Source: Yersinia ruckeri ATCC 29473
GTDB taxonomy: Bacteria; Pseudomonadota; Gammaproteobacteria; Enterobacterales; Enterobacteriaceae
Length of the DNA: 64,000 nt
Assembly: GCF_000754815.1 (NCBI RefSeq)
Contig: NZ_KN150747.1
Coordinates: 33,647-97,646, forward strand
Direction of reading: 5' to 3'
The notes below the pieces were generated by a model. That model was not told where the DNA came from and did not search any database. It saw only the letters and a list, made by a program, of their open reading frames with translations. This document shows, piece after piece, positions 1 to 9,430 of the stretch (position 1 is the first letter of the stretch; the number at the start of each line of letters is the position of its first letter). Both the position numbers and the translations under genes were made by a program.

Positions 1-27
1 TATTACGCTTTCCCGCTGAAGAGTCAA
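1..27 (-). promoter_or_regulatory. rRNA operon promoter P2 (partly off window)
   Basis: Read leftwards, a TTGACT -35 box (22-27) is followed by 16 bases and TAATA at the window edge (1-5), which would complete a -10 hexamer outside. The spacer, with its GCGGGAAAGCG core, matches the rrn P2 promoter as I know it from E. coli. The 16S gene should start a few hundred bases beyond the left edge. The box and spacing are seen; the rRNA operon itself is inferred. Confidence 0.85.
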
Positions 28-109
28 GGTTTTATTTGGTTTCTTTCGAAGTCAAACTCATCTGTTCTCTTCCTGACCCGGCGAAGTATGTTTCGTTGTT
101 CCCGGTCAG

Positions 110-146
110 TGGAGGCGCATTATAGGGAGTTCCTGACAGGCTGCAA
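110..146 (-). promoter_or_regulatory. rRNA operon promoter P1
   Basis: Read leftwards: TTGCAG (141-146), a 16-base spacer ending in AACTCCC, and a perfect TATAAT (119-124). A GC-rich discriminator and a CACTGACC-like start region follow. This is the layout of E. coli rrn P1 promoters: 16-base spacer, GC-rich discriminator and stringent (ppGpp/DksA) control. The AT-rich stretch just upstream (about 150-200) would be the UP element; Fis sites are expected but I did not assign them. P2 lies about 97 bases downstream, as in rrn leaders. Confidence 0.9.
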
Positions 147-300
147 CCCCTAATTTCAAATAATTTTCCAACCGCGTTTTTTTTCATCAAAAAGTGCGGA
201 AATGAGTCATTTTTCTACTACTTTTCAGTTAAACAGCCAATACCAGAGTGAAACTGTAGAGTAAAATAGATATATAAGATGTTAGCCAGGACAAATCACC

Positions 301-990
301 ATGCAATTTAATGCCCAACAACAAGCCGCTCAGCGCAACCTTTCCTATTTACTAGCTGAAAAGATCGGTCAACGTATCCTGGCAGGGGAATATATAGCCG
401 GTGCCATACTACCAGGGGAGATAGAACTGGGTGAAGAGTTTGGTGTCAGCCGCACTGCGGTACGTGAAGCGGTAAAAATGTTAGCCGCGAAAGGGATGTT
501 GTTACCACGACCACGGATTGGTACGCGTATTATGCCGCAATCCAACTGGAACTTTCTCGACCAAGAGTTACTGACCTGGTGGATGACACGCGAGAATTTC
601 GATCAGGTGATGCAACACTTTATTCTAGTACGTACTGCGTTGGAACCACAGGCCTGTGCTTTGGCTGCGGTTAACGCTAACGCGGCACAAAAAAAACAGT
701 TAACTATATTAATGGCTGAAATGCAGGCGCTGCATGATGAATTTGACCGTGAACGCTGGATTCAGGTTGATACCCAATTCCATCAGTTGATTTACGAAGC
801 CAGCGGTAATCCGTTCCTGACGTCTTTTGCCAATTTGTTCAGTTCTGTCTATCACAGCTATTTCCGCGCCATTACTGGAGATGAAGTGATTAAGCTACAA
901 CATCATCAATCTATCGTTGATACCATTCTCGCCAGTGACCGAGAGGGTGCCTGTGCTGCATGCCAGATATTATTGCAGGACAAAGAATAA
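301..990 (+). CDS. yieP: GntR/FadR-family transcriptional regulator YieP
   Basis: This 229-residue regulator has an N-terminal winged helix-turn-helix (about residues 17-80, with GVSRTAVREAVKML as the recognition region) and a C-terminal FCD ligand-binding domain (about 105-220). The motif WNFLDQELLTWWM after the DNA-binding domain is the same as I recall in E. coli YieP, and the length agrees. FCD regulators usually respond to small carboxylates or sugar acids; the effector of YieP is not evident here. It is divergent from the rRNA promoters at 1-146, as in E. coli. Unlike E. coli, no hsrA gene separates it from rbsR. The Shine-Dalgarno sequence is weak (AGG at about 287-289). The family is certain and the symbol likely. 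Confidence 0.85.
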   Translation: MQFNAQQQAAQRNLSYLLAEKIGQRILAGEYIAGAILPGEIELGEEFGVSRTAVREAVKMLAAKGMLLPRPRIGTRIMPQSNWNFLDQELLTWWMTRENFDQVMQHFILVRTALEPQACALAAVNANAAQKKQLTILMAEMQALHDEFDRERWIQVDTQFHQLIYEASGNPFLTSFANLFSSVYHSYFRAITGDEVIKLQHHQSIVDTILASDREGACAACQILLQDKE

Positions 991-1141
991 CGGTATTTTT
1001 TATTGGTAATGGTTATCTATATATAGAAGAGACAATATTGATAGTGAGTTCCATCAGGCGATAGCATGATTAAATCGGCTCACAGCTCGGTGGTTCTGAC
1101 TGATAAGGCTATCTATTAGGGTTTGTGGTGTGCTGGCACCA

Positions 1142-2155
1142 TCAGCCATTAGTTTCACGCTGAGAGACCGAACCGCGATCCACCAATTCTGGTGTAAGGG
1201 TGAGAATCTGTGGCTCTTCGTGCAAGTTATTCAATCTATGAATCAATGTATCGATCGCCAATTCCCCCAGTTCATCTTTTGGTTGATGAATCGTGGTGAG
1301 CGGCGGCGTCATATAACGGGCTATCTCAATATCATCATAACCAATTACTGCCATATCTTGCGGAATGGATAGACCCACCTGATACAACGCCTGATAAACC
1401 CCCACCGCCATGGCATCATTGCTGGTAAAGACCGCTTCTGGCGGTTGTGGCAACGCCAGTAATTGTTTCATTGCAGCGAGACCACCAGCAAATTCGAAGT
1501 CACTGGCAATTTCATATCCTGACAGAATCGGCAATCCAGCACGCTTCATCGCTTGTCGATAACCTTCCAGACGTTCCCGCGCAGGGGTTTTATCCTGTGG
1601 ACCCGCAATACACGCGATGCGTTTATAACCTTTAGCGATCAGGAAATCTGTAGCCATTTCCCCACCCAATAAAGAGTTATCCTGAATAGTGTCGTTCACA
1701 CCCTCAAAAGGTGCCCAATCCATCATCACTATAGGTAAAAAAGGATAACAGCGTAGAACATCCTGTGATGGGCGGTGATTTTCGGTACACATCAACAACA
1801 AACCATCGACTCTTTTTTGTAGTAAGGTTTCCATGCTGCGGTTCATGCGGTCAATATCACCCTCGGTATTACACAAAATCAGGCTATAGCCACGCTCATA
1901 ACAGCTGCGTTCCACGCCGCGAACCACTTCGGCATAGAATGGGTTACTACTGGCCGTTACCAACATTCCAATCGTGCGTGTTTGATTGAGCTTCAGGCTG
2001 CGCGCTAAGGCAGAAGGGGCATAGTTGAGTTGCTTGATGGCGGCAATCACTTTTTCGCGCACCGCATCGCTGACAAAACGATCTTTATTGATAACGTGAG
2101 AAACTGTCGAGGTAGAAACGCCCGCCAAGCGGGCGACATCTTTCATGGTGGCCAA
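1142..2155 (-). CDS. rbsR: Ribose operon repressor RbsR (LacI family)
   Basis: This 337-residue LacI/GalR-family repressor carries an N-terminal helix-turn-helix (about residues 3-25, with [18 protein letters not shown]), a hinge helix (about 50-58) and a periplasmic-binding-protein-like sensor domain. In the family it binds ribose (or a derivative) and then releases operators upstream of rbsD. It is the last gene of the leftward rbs operon, two bases after the rbsK stop, so it is co-transcribed with the genes it represses. Its likely targets are the two palindromes at 7078-7093 and 7156-7171. It converges on yieP across about 150 bases in which I see no clear terminator. Confidence 0.95.
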   Translation of the reverse strand: MATMKDVARLAGVSTSTVSHVINKDRFVSDAVREKVIAAIKQLNYAPSALARSLKLNQTRTIGMLVTASSNPFYAEVVRGVERSCYERGYSLILCNTEGDIDRMNRSMETLLQKRVDGLLLMCTENHRPSQDVLRCYPFLPIVMMDWAPFEGVNDTIQDNSLLGGEMATDFLIAKGYKRIACIAGPQDKTPARERLEGYRQAMKRAGLPILSGYEIASDFEFAGGLAAMKQLLALPQPPEAVFTSNDAMAVGVYQALYQVGLSIPQDMAVIGYDDIEIARYMTPPLTTIHQPKDELGELAIDTLIHRLNNLHEEPQILTLTPELVDRGSVSQRETNG

Positions 2156-2157
2156 AA

Positions 2158-3087
2158 TTACCTCTGACTTTGTAAAAATGTATCAATTTCGGCCCGCCAG
2201 GGAATGGAGGGTTGAGCACCAGAACGTGTTACCGCAATGGCAGCGGCGGCATGAGCAAAACGTACCGCAGTGGCCATAGTCTGACCTTCCAATAGCGCGG
2301 TAAGTAACGCGCCATTGAATGTATCACCGGCAGCAATAGTATCAACCGCATCAACTTTAAAACCGGGCATTAACTTACCTTGACCTTGTTCGCTGAGCCA
2401 AACACCACGGCTGCCCAGTGTGATAATTACCGTCGTAATGCCTTTATCATGCAGAATCTTTGCCGCTCTGTCGGCATCGTTATCATTTTTGATATGAATA
2501 CCGGTCAAACGCTCGGCTTCAGTTTCATTCGGCGTGATCATATCCACCAGTTGCAGCAACTCATCTGGCAGTTCGCGCGCGGGGGCTGGGTTTAGAATCA
2601 CCTGGGTCTGATTTTCTCTGGCCAGTTTCGCTGCCGCGATAACTGTTTCCAGCGGTGATTCTAATTGCATCAGCAATGCCTGAGCATCAATGACCTTTTG
2701 CTGGTAGCGTTGTAAATAATCTGGCGTGACGGCAGCATTGGCTCCGGCGTTGATGCCAATGACGTTTTCACCTTCACCATTGACGAAAATTAACGCCACA
2801 CCGGTAGTTTCACCGGCAATAGCTTCAACTGGGCCAGTATCGATTCGGTCTGTGGCTAATTGTTGACGAACCCGCTCGCCGATGTCGTCTTCACCCACAC
2901 AGGCAATAAATGCGATATCCGCGCCACTGCGCCCGGCAGCCACCGCCTGATTAGCACCTTTCCCACCGAAAGCAACGTTATATTGCTTCCCGATCACCGT
3001 TTCACCCGGACGAGGGAACTGCTGAATATTCAGAATATGGTCAGCATTGATACTGCCAAGAACCACCAGCTTACCTGTTTCCATCAC
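2158..3087 (-). CDS. rbsK: Ribokinase RbsK
   Basis: Ribokinase phosphorylates ribose to ribose 5-phosphate with ATP in the cytoplasm, as the step after import. The 309-residue protein has both PfkB signatures: the glycine-rich [15 protein letters not shown] near residue 42 and [11 protein letters not shown] with the catalytic aspartate at 255, the same number as in E. coli RbsK. NPAPA and the TLGSRG nucleotide-binding motif are also present. The ORF begins with two methionines, and either ATG could be used. It lies between rbsB and rbsR. The gap from rbsB (155 bases) holds a repeat-like element at 3101-3204. Confidence 0.97.
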   Translation of the reverse strand: MMETGKLVVLGSINADHILNIQQFPRPGETVIGKQYNVAFGGKGANQAVAAGRSGADIAFIACVGEDDIGERVRQQLATDRIDTGPVEAIAGETTGVALIFVNGEGENVIGINAGANAAVTPDYLQRYQQKVIDAQALLMQLESPLETVIAAAKLARENQTQVILNPAPARELPDELLQLVDMITPNETEAERLTGIHIKNDNDADRAAKILHDKGITTVIITLGSRGVWLSEQGQGKLMPGFKVDAVDTIAAGDTFNGALLTALLEGQTMATAVRFAHAAAAIAVTRSGAQPSIPWRAEIDTFLQSQR

Positions 3088-3100
3088 ATCTATTCCTTTG

Positions 3101-3204
3101 TATTTGAAGTTGCAGGAGAATTAACAACGTTCACTCATCCGAATCCGTGACTTAAATCAGTTCATCGATGTGCTTGCCCATGTAATCAACCTACAACTCC
3201 AATA
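3101..3204. repeat. Degenerate terminal-inverted-repeat element between rbsB and rbsK
   Basis: The left end (3101-3116, TATTTGAAGTTGCAGG) is an imperfect inverted copy of the right end (3190-3204, CCTACAACTCCAATA). The interior, with TTCACTCATCCGAATC at about 3131-3146, looks like a short intergenic repeat I recall in Yersinia and Serratia genomes. A better-preserved relative lies at 23655-23779. It sits in the transcribed rbsB-rbsK gap, so it would be an RNA hairpin in the operon mRNA. The ends are seen; the family assignment is from memory and uncertain. Confidence 0.5.
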
Positions 3205-3242
3205 CCGTGGGTTTATTAAATAACAACTAATGAGTCATTTTA

Positions 3243-4130
3243 TTATTTAGTCACTAGCTTCAAATCAACAGGAATAATGGCCTGCACTTTCTGACCTTTC
3301 AGTACCTTATCCGCAGTTTGTACCCCGATAGCGCCAATTTGGTCAGGACGTTGAGCAATAGTCGCGCCCAGCTTGCCACCTTCAACCGCTTTAATACCAT
3401 CATCGGTACCGTCAAATCCAACCACTAATACATCGGTTTTACCTGCGGTCTGCAATGCACGCAGAGCACCCAGCGCCATTTCATCATTCTGTGCGAACAC
3501 CGCTTGTACCGTTGGATGTGCGGTCAGCAAGTTCTGCATCACGTTCAAACCTTTAGTGCGATCGAAGTCGGCCGGTTGGCTAGCCAACAGCTGGAATTTA
3601 TGCTGTTCCATTGACTGTTTGAAGCCTTCGCCACGTTCACGAGCCGCAGAGGCTCCGGCAATACCTTCCAGTTGAATAACTTGGGCGTCATTACCCAGTT
3701 TTTTGGCAATAAAGTCACCGGCCATTTTGCCGCCAAAGCGGTTGTCGGATGCTACGTGGCTGACCACCTCACCTTTGGCTGCCAAACGATCCAGCGTAAT
3801 CACCGGAATTTTTGCCTGATTGGCCATTTTGATGGCATTGCCTACCGCATCGGAGTCGGTCGGGTTGATCAATAGTAGTTTGGTGCCACGAACTGTCAGA
3901 TCCTGCACATTGGCCAATTCTTTTGCTGGGTTGTTCTGTGAATCCAATACCACCAGGTTGTAGCCCAGTTTATCCGCTTCTTTCTGTGCTCCATCTTTCA
4001 TAGAGACAAAAAATGGGTTATTCAGAGTGGAAACCACTAGCGCAATGGTGTCTTTTGCCAGCGCGTTAGCACTCACGGTGGCGCTCAGTGCAACAACAGA
4101 GATCAAGGTAGCCAGTTTTTTCATTTTCAT
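3243..4130 (-). CDS. rbsB: Periplasmic D-ribose-binding protein RbsB
   Basis: This is the soluble substrate-binding protein of the RbsABC importer; in E. coli it also delivers ribose to the chemoreceptor Trg. The 295-residue precursor has a signal peptide with probable cleavage after ANALA (residue 25), giving mature [16 protein letters not shown], essentially the E. coli start. The two-lobed sugar-binding fold (Peripla_BP_4) follows, with [11 protein letters not shown] and [15 protein letters not shown]. It lies downstream of rbsC by 26 bases. In E. coli the 3' end of this mRNA yields the small RNA RbsZ; I did not identify an equivalent here. Confidence 0.97.
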   Translation of the reverse strand: MKMKKLATLISVVALSATVSANALAKDTIALVVSTLNNPFFVSMKDGAQKEADKLGYNLVVLDSQNNPAKELANVQDLTVRGTKLLLINPTDSDAVGNAIKMANQAKIPVITLDRLAAKGEVVSHVASDNRFGGKMAGDFIAKKLGNDAQVIQLEGIAGASAARERGEGFKQSMEQHKFQLLASQPADFDRTKGLNVMQNLLTAHPTVQAVFAQNDEMALGALRALQTAGKTDVLVVGFDGTDDGIKAVEGGKLGATIAQRPDQIGAIGVQTADKVLKGQKVQAIIPVDLKLVTK

Positions 4131-4156
4131 GGTCGTAATTCCTGTAGGGAGAGAGG

Positions 4157-5125
4157 TTATTTGCTGCTTTTGTTATCTACCAATACCGCGAGCAGAATAA
4201 CTACTGCTTTTACGATCATTTGGTAGTAGGAGGAGACACCCAATAAATTTAAACCGTTATTCAAAAAGCCGAGGATTAGAGCACCGATTAGCGTACCAAC
4301 AATACGTCCTTTACCACCAGCCAGACTGGTTCCACCCAGAACAACCGCCGCTATGGCATCCAGTTCATAACCGGTACCTGCCGTCGGCTGAGCTGAGGAT
4401 AGACGAGCAACTTCGATAATACCTGCCAGTGCTGCCAATAAGCCGCACAGGGAGTAAACGATAATTTTGACTTTATCAACGCTGATACCGGATAGACGAG
4501 TTGCAGCCTCATTGCCACCTAACGCATAGATATAGCGACCCAAACGAGTATGGTGCAGCATGTACCAAGCACTAACAAAAACGATAGCCATCAACCAAAT
4601 TGGCGTTGGAATGCCAAGTGGGCGGCCAATACCGAACCAGCCAAAGGCATCGGCAACATCGGTAAAGCCAGTATTTACTGGGCTACCGTTGGTGTAGACC
4701 ATAGTGACACCGCGCAACAGCAACATCATGACCAAGGTAGCAATAAAGGCCTGTACTTTGCCTTTCGCCACAATCACTCCAGTACAGGCACCAACGAAGG
4801 CTCCAGCGGCCAGAGCAGCACCCACGGCAACCAGTGCATTCATTTCCATCCCGACAAGAGATGCGGCCACCGCGCCGGTTAACGCTAGCAGGGAACCAAC
4901 GGAAAGATCGATGCCAGAAGTCAGAATAACCAATGTCATCCCGACCGCCATAATGGCGTTGACCGAAGTTTGTTGCAAAATATTGAACAGATTATTCAGG
5001 GTGAAAAAATTCGGGCTAAGGGACGAAACCACAGCAATCAGCACCAGCAGCGCAATCAATGATTTTTGTTCTAATAGCCACTCTTTACTGAACCAGCGTT
5101 TGGTCTGGATAGTCTGGGAACTCAT
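4157..5125 (-). CDS. rbsC: Ribose ABC transporter permease RbsC
   Basis: This is the inner-membrane permease of the ribose importer, 322 residues, belonging to the BPD_transp_2 family. The chain is almost wholly hydrophobic with around eight to ten membrane segments. It contains the family motif [12 protein letters not shown] (about residues 70-81) and the conserved [14 protein letters not shown] loop that contacts the ATPase RbsA. The hydrophilic N-terminus includes a tryptophan-containing cytoplasmic tail. It lies between rbsA (6 bases upstream) and rbsB, consistent with translational coupling. Confidence 0.96.
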   Translation of the reverse strand: MSSQTIQTKRWFSKEWLLEQKSLIALLVLIAVVSSLSPNFFTLNNLFNILQQTSVNAIMAVGMTLVILTSGIDLSVGSLLALTGAVAASLVGMEMNALVAVGAALAAGAFVGACTGVIVAKGKVQAFIATLVMMLLLRGVTMVYTNGSPVNTGFTDVADAFGWFGIGRPLGIPTPIWLMAIVFVSAWYMLHHTRLGRYIYALGGNEAATRLSGISVDKVKIIVYSLCGLLAALAGIIEVARLSSAQPTAGTGYELDAIAAVVLGGTSLAGGKGRIVGTLIGALILGFLNNGLNLLGVSSYYQMIVKAVVILLAVLVDNKSSK

Positions 5126-5131
5126 ATCTGA

Positions 5132-6637
5132 TTACTCCTGCTTTGCACCGTATTGCTTGCCGACAGCGGCTGCCATCAACACTTCCTGAGTGGCCTGTTC
5201 AATGGAGAACTCACCGCTTAAATGACCTTCATGCATCACCAGAATTCTATCGCTCATTCCCAGCACTTCCGGCATTTCCGAGGAAACCAGAATGATACTC
5301 AGACCTTCTTGCTTGAACTGGTTGATTAACTGATAGATCTCTTTTTTCGCTCCCACATCTACACCACGAGTGGGTTCATCCAAAATCAGGACTTTTGGCC
5401 GAGTCATTAATCCCCGGGCAATGGCTACTTTTTGCTGATTACCGCCGGATAGTAAGCCAATAGGCTGTTCCATCGACGGTGTTTTGATATTAAATAAACG
5501 AATAAAATCGGCGACAGCTTGTTGTTCATCGGCCTGTTTCAGCGAGCCACCACTACGGCTGAAATAGCGTAATGCGGTCAGCGACATATTTTCTTTCACC
5601 GACATGCCCAAGACCAGTCCATCCCGCTTACGGTCTTCCGAGATATAGACAATGCCATTAGCCAGGCCATCTTGCGGTGAGTGGGTTACCACTTCACGGC
5701 CATTGAGCATCACATAGCCAGATTGACGTGGTAGCGCGCCGTAGATGATTTTCATCAGTTCGGTTCGCCCCGCCCCCATCAATCCCGCAACACCAAGGAT
5801 TTCCCCTGCACGCAGGCTAAAACTGACATCATGCACGCCGGGACCACAAAGCTGCTTCACCTGCAACCGCACGTCGCCCAGCGGTAGATTCAGCCGTGGG
5901 TACTGTTCTTCCAGTTTGCGACCCACCATCATTTCAATCAGCGTATCTTCCTGTAACTCACTCACCGGTTTTTCACCGATAAATTGGCCATCACGAAAGA
6001 CAGTAACATCGTCGCAGATCTCAAAAATTTCTTTTAAACGGTGAGAGATATAAACAATACCGCGCCCCTCAGCCTTTAACTCTCTGATCACATTAAATAA
6101 CGAGGCGGTTTCCGTGTCCGTCAGCGCATCCGTTGGTTCATCCATAATGATGACTTTGGATTCAAAGCTCAGTACCTTGGCGATTTCAACCATTTGCTGA
6201 TCGCCAATGGAGAGTTCACCCACCAAACGGTGGCTACTGTAATTCAGGTTCAAACGGGCAAGCAGGCGATCCGCTTCGGCATACATCTTTTTCCAATCAA
6301 TGCCGCCAAAACGGTTAACAAATTCTCGTCCCAGAAAGATATTCTCGGCGATGGTCAATTGCGGAATCAGATTTAATTCCTGATGAATAATCCCAATGCC
6401 CGCTTCCTGTGAAGCTTTGGGACCATTAAATACCACTTCCTGGCCGAGAAAATGCTGGCTGCCGGCATCTTTACTGTAGATGCCAGTCAGCACTTTCATC
6501 ATGGTGGATTTCCCAGCACCGTTTTCGCCCACCAGCGCCATTACCCGTCCCGGATAGACACTGAGTGCGGCACCAGATAGTGCTTTAACGCCGGGAAAGG
6601 CTTTATCAATCCCTTTCAGTTGCAGCAAAGGTTGCAT
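5132..6637 (-). CDS. rbsA: Ribose ABC transporter ATPase RbsA
   Basis: This 501-residue fused double ATPase energises ribose import. The first half has Walker [10 protein letters not shown] (about residues 37-45), a signature region [13 protein letters not shown] and Walker [14 protein letters not shown]. The second half has a degenerate Walker A ([10 protein letters not shown]), a canonical [15 protein letters not shown] signature and [13 protein letters not shown]. One canonical plus one degenerate site is normal for sugar importers of this class (MglA/AraG/RbsA). It sits between rbsD and rbsC with gaps of fewer than 10 bases. Confidence 0.97.
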   Translation of the reverse strand: MQPLLQLKGIDKAFPGVKALSGAALSVYPGRVMALVGENGAGKSTMMKVLTGIYSKDAGSQHFLGQEVVFNGPKASQEAGIGIIHQELNLIPQLTIAENIFLGREFVNRFGGIDWKKMYAEADRLLARLNLNYSSHRLVGELSIGDQQMVEIAKVLSFESKVIIMDEPTDALTDTETASLFNVIRELKAEGRGIVYISHRLKEIFEICDDVTVFRDGQFIGEKPVSELQEDTLIEMMVGRKLEEQYPRLNLPLGDVRLQVKQLCGPGVHDVSFSLRAGEILGVAGLMGAGRTELMKIIYGALPRQSGYVMLNGREVVTHSPQDGLANGIVYISEDRKRDGLVLGMSVKENMSLTALRYFSRSGGSLKQADEQQAVADFIRLFNIKTPSMEQPIGLLSGGNQQKVAIARGLMTRPKVLILDEPTRGVDVGAKKEIYQLINQFKQEGLSIILVSSEMPEVLGMSDRILVMHEGHLSGEFSIEQATQEVLMAAAVGKQYGAKQE

Positions 6638-6644
6638 AAATGCC

Positions 6645-7064
6645 TCAGAAAGTTACGCCCGCGCACAAGATCACGTTAGCAAAGGGGGAACATTCCCCGC
6701 TACGGATCACGGCATGGCTATGTTTGGTTTGCTCTTTGAAGGCCTCATGGCTGACATAGTGCAAAGCAATGGAGTTTCCCTGGTGTTGTTCTAGTTGTTT
6801 AAGTTGTGTCAGCAACGCTTCATGGAGTTGCGGATTTTTATTAACCATCTCTTCCGCCAAAATAGCGCTCTCAACCTGCATTTCCTGCGTTACCACCGAC
6901 AGCACCTGAAGAAAACCAGGTACACCCTGTGTTAGCGCTAAATCAATGCGAGAAGTACTGTCTGGAATCGGCAGCCCTGCATCCGCAATGACTATTTGGT
7001 CGGTATGTCCAAGTCTGGAGATAACCGCAGAAATATCAGAATTCAGTAATGCGCCTTTTTTCAT
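6645..7064 (-). CDS. rbsD: D-ribose pyranase RbsD
   Basis: RbsD interconverts beta-pyranose and beta-furanose forms of ribose, giving ribokinase its substrate. Starting at the ATG at 7064 gives [12 protein letters not shown] and 139 residues, the E. coli length. An upstream in-frame TTG at 7076 would add four residues (MEQK). It is very unlikely to be the start, because the GGAG six bases upstream of the 7064 ATG is its Shine-Dalgarno sequence and lies inside that extension. The catalytic region [17 protein letters not shown] (about residues 27-43) and the C-terminal [19 protein letters not shown] are intact. It is the first gene of the rbs operon, 13 bases after operator 7078-7093. Confidence 0.96.
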   Translation of the reverse strand: MKKGALLNSDISAVISRLGHTDQIVIADAGLPIPDSTSRIDLALTQGVPGFLQVLSVVTQEMQVESAILAEEMVNKNPQLHEALLTQLKQLEQHQGNSIALHYVSHEAFKEQTKHSHAVIRSGECSPFANVILCAGVTF

Positions 7065-7077
7065 TTTTTGCTCCAAC

Positions 7078-7093
7078 AGCGAAACGTTTCGCT
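7078..7093. promoter_or_regulatory. RbsR operator O1 (perfect 16-bp palindrome)
   Basis: AGCGAAACGTTTCGCT is a perfect palindrome with the LacI-family central CG step and matches the E. coli RbsR site from memory. It lies right at the predicted transcription start (about 7092-7094) of the leftward rbs promoter, where a bound repressor would block RNA polymerase. Confidence 0.9.
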
Positions 7094-7100
7094 GACTAAG

Positions 7101-7128
7101 AGTTTAGAAAAACGGCAGGATAAGGCAA
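7101..7128 (-). promoter_or_regulatory. Predicted rbs operon promoter
   Basis: Read leftwards: TTGCCT (7123-7128), a 16-base spacer, and TAAACT (7101-7106). Transcription would start at about 7092-7094, at the edge of operator 7078-7093. A CRP half-site, TCACA on the leftward strand (7146-7150) with a weak partner TTCGA (7157-7161), is centred near 7153.5. That is about 60 bases upstream of the start, close to a class I CRP position. The boxes are seen and their use is inferred. Confidence 0.65.
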
Positions 7129-7155
7129 AACAATTCTGGCCAATTTGTGATCGCC

Positions 7156-7171
7156 ATCGAAACGTTTCGCT
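7156..7171. promoter_or_regulatory. Second RbsR operator O2, overlapping a CRP-like site
   Basis: ATCGAAACGTTTCGCT is the same palindrome as O1 with one mismatch. Its centre is 78 bases from that of O1. It overlaps the right arm of the CRP-like site (7146-7161). It could serve as an auxiliary operator for looping or for blocking the activator; this is inference. Confidence 0.75.
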
Positions 7172-7244
7172 AAAAATTTTTTGAGGGAAAAGCGAACCTG
7201 ATAAATAACAGTGAGAAGGGAAATATGATAAATCGTGGGGTCGA

Positions 7245-7275
7245 GTCTGAGGCCGCCATATTGACGGCCTCAGAC
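7245..7275. terminator. Hairpin downstream of kup
   Basis: An 11-bp perfect stem (7245-7255 with 7265-7275, GTCTGAGGCCG) surrounds a 9-base loop two bases past the kup stop. No clear T-run follows in the leftward direction, so it may be an imperfect terminator or a 3'-end stabiliser for kup mRNA. Confidence 0.5.
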
Positions 7276-7277
7276 GA

Positions 7278-9146
7278 TTAAATTTCTACCTGTGTTCCCA
7301 ACTCGATCACCCGGTTTGGCGGGATTTCAAATTGATCCGGCGCTCGCAGAGCATTTCGGCTTAGTGCCATAAACAGCTTGCCACGCAAGAACAGATACCA
7401 CGGTCGTTTGGATAGAATCAGCGACTCATGCGACATAAAGAAGGAGGTTTCCATCATCTGGCAAGGCAAACCTTCCAACCCGCAACGATGGAAGATTTCC
7501 TCCACGTTTGGTGTTTCCCGCCAACCGTAACTGGCCACGACCCGCCAGAAGGTCGGTGATAATTGCTCGATGGTGACACGTTTTACATTATGTACATAAG
7601 GCGCATCTTCAGTACGCATTGTCAGCAATACCACGCGTTCGTGCAGTACTTTGTTGTGCTTGAGGTTATGCAGCAAGGCGAACGGGATAACATTCATAGC
7701 CCGCGACATATACACCGCGGTACCCGACACCCGCACCGGCGGCGATTTCTCCAGAGAGGCAATCATCGCTTCCAGAGAGTTACCGTGCTCATGCATCCGC
7801 CGCAATAATCGGAAGCGCTCGCTTTTCCAGGTCGTCATGATAATGAACATCACCAGACCGAGACTCAGCGGCAACCAACCACCGGAGAACAGTTTTAAGG
7901 CATTCGAAGAAAACATAGGAATATCAATGATCAGTAATATCACCAATAAGAACGCCACAAAAAACCGATTCCAATGCCAGTTTTTCAACGCCACGGTACA
8001 GAATAGTATGCTAGTCAGCACCATGGTGCCGGTTACCGCAATACCGTAAGCCGCAGCCAGATTACTGGAACGCTCAAAACCAATAATAACCAGTACCACG
8101 GCGAGATACAGCGTCCAGTTAATCACTGGAATATAGATCTGACCGGACTCCATCTCAGAAGTATGAATAATACGCATCGGCGGCAGATAGCCTAAACGCA
8201 CCGCCTGACGCGTCAGGGAGAATACGCCGGAAATAACGGCCTGCGAAGCAATGACCGTTGCCAGCGTCGCCAAAACCAATAACGGTATCAGCGCCCAGTC
8301 GGGTGCCAACAAGAAGAAGGGGTTTTTAATCGCTTCAGGGTTTTTGAGTAATAATGCACCCTGACCGAAGTAATTCAGCACTAAAGATGGCAATACCACG
8401 GTAAACCAAGCCAAACGGATAGGGAACTTACCAAAATGACCCATATCGGCATACAAGGCTTCCACGCCGGTTATCGCCAGTACCACTGCGCCCAGCGCGA
8501 AGAAAGAGACAGCCTTGTGTTCGGCAAAAAAGGCAAACGCCCACTTGGGATTCATTGCAGCCAAAACATCTGGGTTATCCATGATCCCACGCACACCCAG
8601 CAATGCCAGCGTCAGGAACCATACCAACATCACGGGAGCAAATAGTTTGCCGACACTGCCGGTACCATGTTTTTGAATAGCAAACAGCAGTGTTAAAACG
8701 GCAATAGAGCAGGGAACAATGTAGGGGTCGAGAGAAGGGGCGGCAATTTCCAGCCCTTCTATAGCCGACATCACCGAAATAGCCGGCGTAATGACCACTT
8801 CCCCATAGAAGAAACTGCCACCAATTAAACCGAGAATAACCAATATCGAGGTCGCACGGGAGGATGTATTCCTGCCAGCTAATGACATCAGGGTTAAAAT
8901 TCCGCCTTCGCCCGCGTTATCTGCTCGCATAACGTAAGTAAGATACTTCAGCGAGACTATCAGGATTAACATCCAGAAAATCAAAGACAGAAAACCAAAA
9001 ACCACGTCAGGACGGACATCAAAACCATAATGACCAGAAAAGCACTCTCTCAGTGTATAGAGAGGACTGGTACCAATATCACCGTAAACCACCCCGATTG
9101 CCGCCAGAGTTACCGTCGACAATGATCGTTTATGCTCTGTGCTCAT
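7278..9146 (-). CDS. kup: Low-affinity K+ transporter Kup
   Basis: This 622-residue potassium:proton symporter of the KUP/HAK/KT family is the same length as E. coli Kup. It has about 12 membrane segments in residues 1-430 and a soluble C-terminal domain of about 190 residues. The N-terminal [15 protein letters not shown] and the GGEGG-type loop ([14 protein letters not shown]) are family hallmarks. Kup is constitutive in E. coli and important at low pH. It is transcribed leftwards, divergent from ravA. The ATG at 9146 follows a plain Shine-Dalgarno region. Confidence 0.97.
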   Translation of the reverse strand: MSTEHKRSLSTVTLAAIGVVYGDIGTSPLYTLRECFSGHYGFDVRPDVVFGFLSLIFWMLILIVSLKYLTYVMRADNAGEGGILTLMSLAGRNTSSRATSILVILGLIGGSFFYGEVVITPAISVMSAIEGLEIAAPSLDPYIVPCSIAVLTLLFAIQKHGTGSVGKLFAPVMLVWFLTLALLGVRGIMDNPDVLAAMNPKWAFAFFAEHKAVSFFALGAVVLAITGVEALYADMGHFGKFPIRLAWFTVVLPSLVLNYFGQGALLLKNPEAIKNPFFLLAPDWALIPLLVLATLATVIASQAVISGVFSLTRQAVRLGYLPPMRIIHTSEMESGQIYIPVINWTLYLAVVLVIIGFERSSNLAAAYGIAVTGTMVLTSILFCTVALKNWHWNRFFVAFLLVILLIIDIPMFSSNALKLFSGGWLPLSLGLVMFIIMTTWKSERFRLLRRMHEHGNSLEAMIASLEKSPPVRVSGTAVYMSRAMNVIPFALLHNLKHNKVLHERVVLLTMRTEDAPYVHNVKRVTIEQLSPTFWRVVASYGWRETPNVEEIFHRCGLEGLPCQMMETSFFMSHESLILSKRPWYLFLRGKLFMALSRNALRAPDQFEIPPNRVIELGTQVEI

Positions 9147-9430
9147 AATTTGTTTCTTTTGCTAGAACATCCATAAGCTGATGTGTGCGTTTAAGAGCCA
9201 ATAACCTCTATTCTAAGCCCTTGGCGCCCACCAAAAGGCGCACAGTATGCACGATTTACACTGATTGCCTACCCTTAAATCGGGCGGTAGAGAAAGAAAA
9301 AAAGGGTGCCATACCTATCATAGATAATAGAAAAATTTTACTAATCAACAAGCTATAACATTAAAAAAAAGATGGTTAATTCCCGTCGATCGGGTAAAAA
9401 TCCATTCACGCATAGACCATTAGGATAATT
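9147..9430. other. kup-ravA divergent intergenic region
   Basis: This 284-base spacer must hold the promoters of both kup (leftward) and ravA (rightward). It is AT-rich from about 9290 to 9380. I see one small inverted repeat (CCCG-TCGA-CGGG-like, about 9387-9396) but no confident promoter assignment. In E. coli the ravA-viaA promoter uses sigma-S; that could not be verified here. Confidence 0.4.

Noticed and set aside
1130-1372. 80-codon plus-strand frame at the 3' end of rbsR
   Set aside because: Almost wholly antisense to rbsR, without a ribosome site.
4704-5189. 161-codon plus-strand frame opposite rbsC/rbsA
   Set aside because: Low-complexity Ala/Thr/Pro composition typical of a reverse shadow of a membrane-protein gene.
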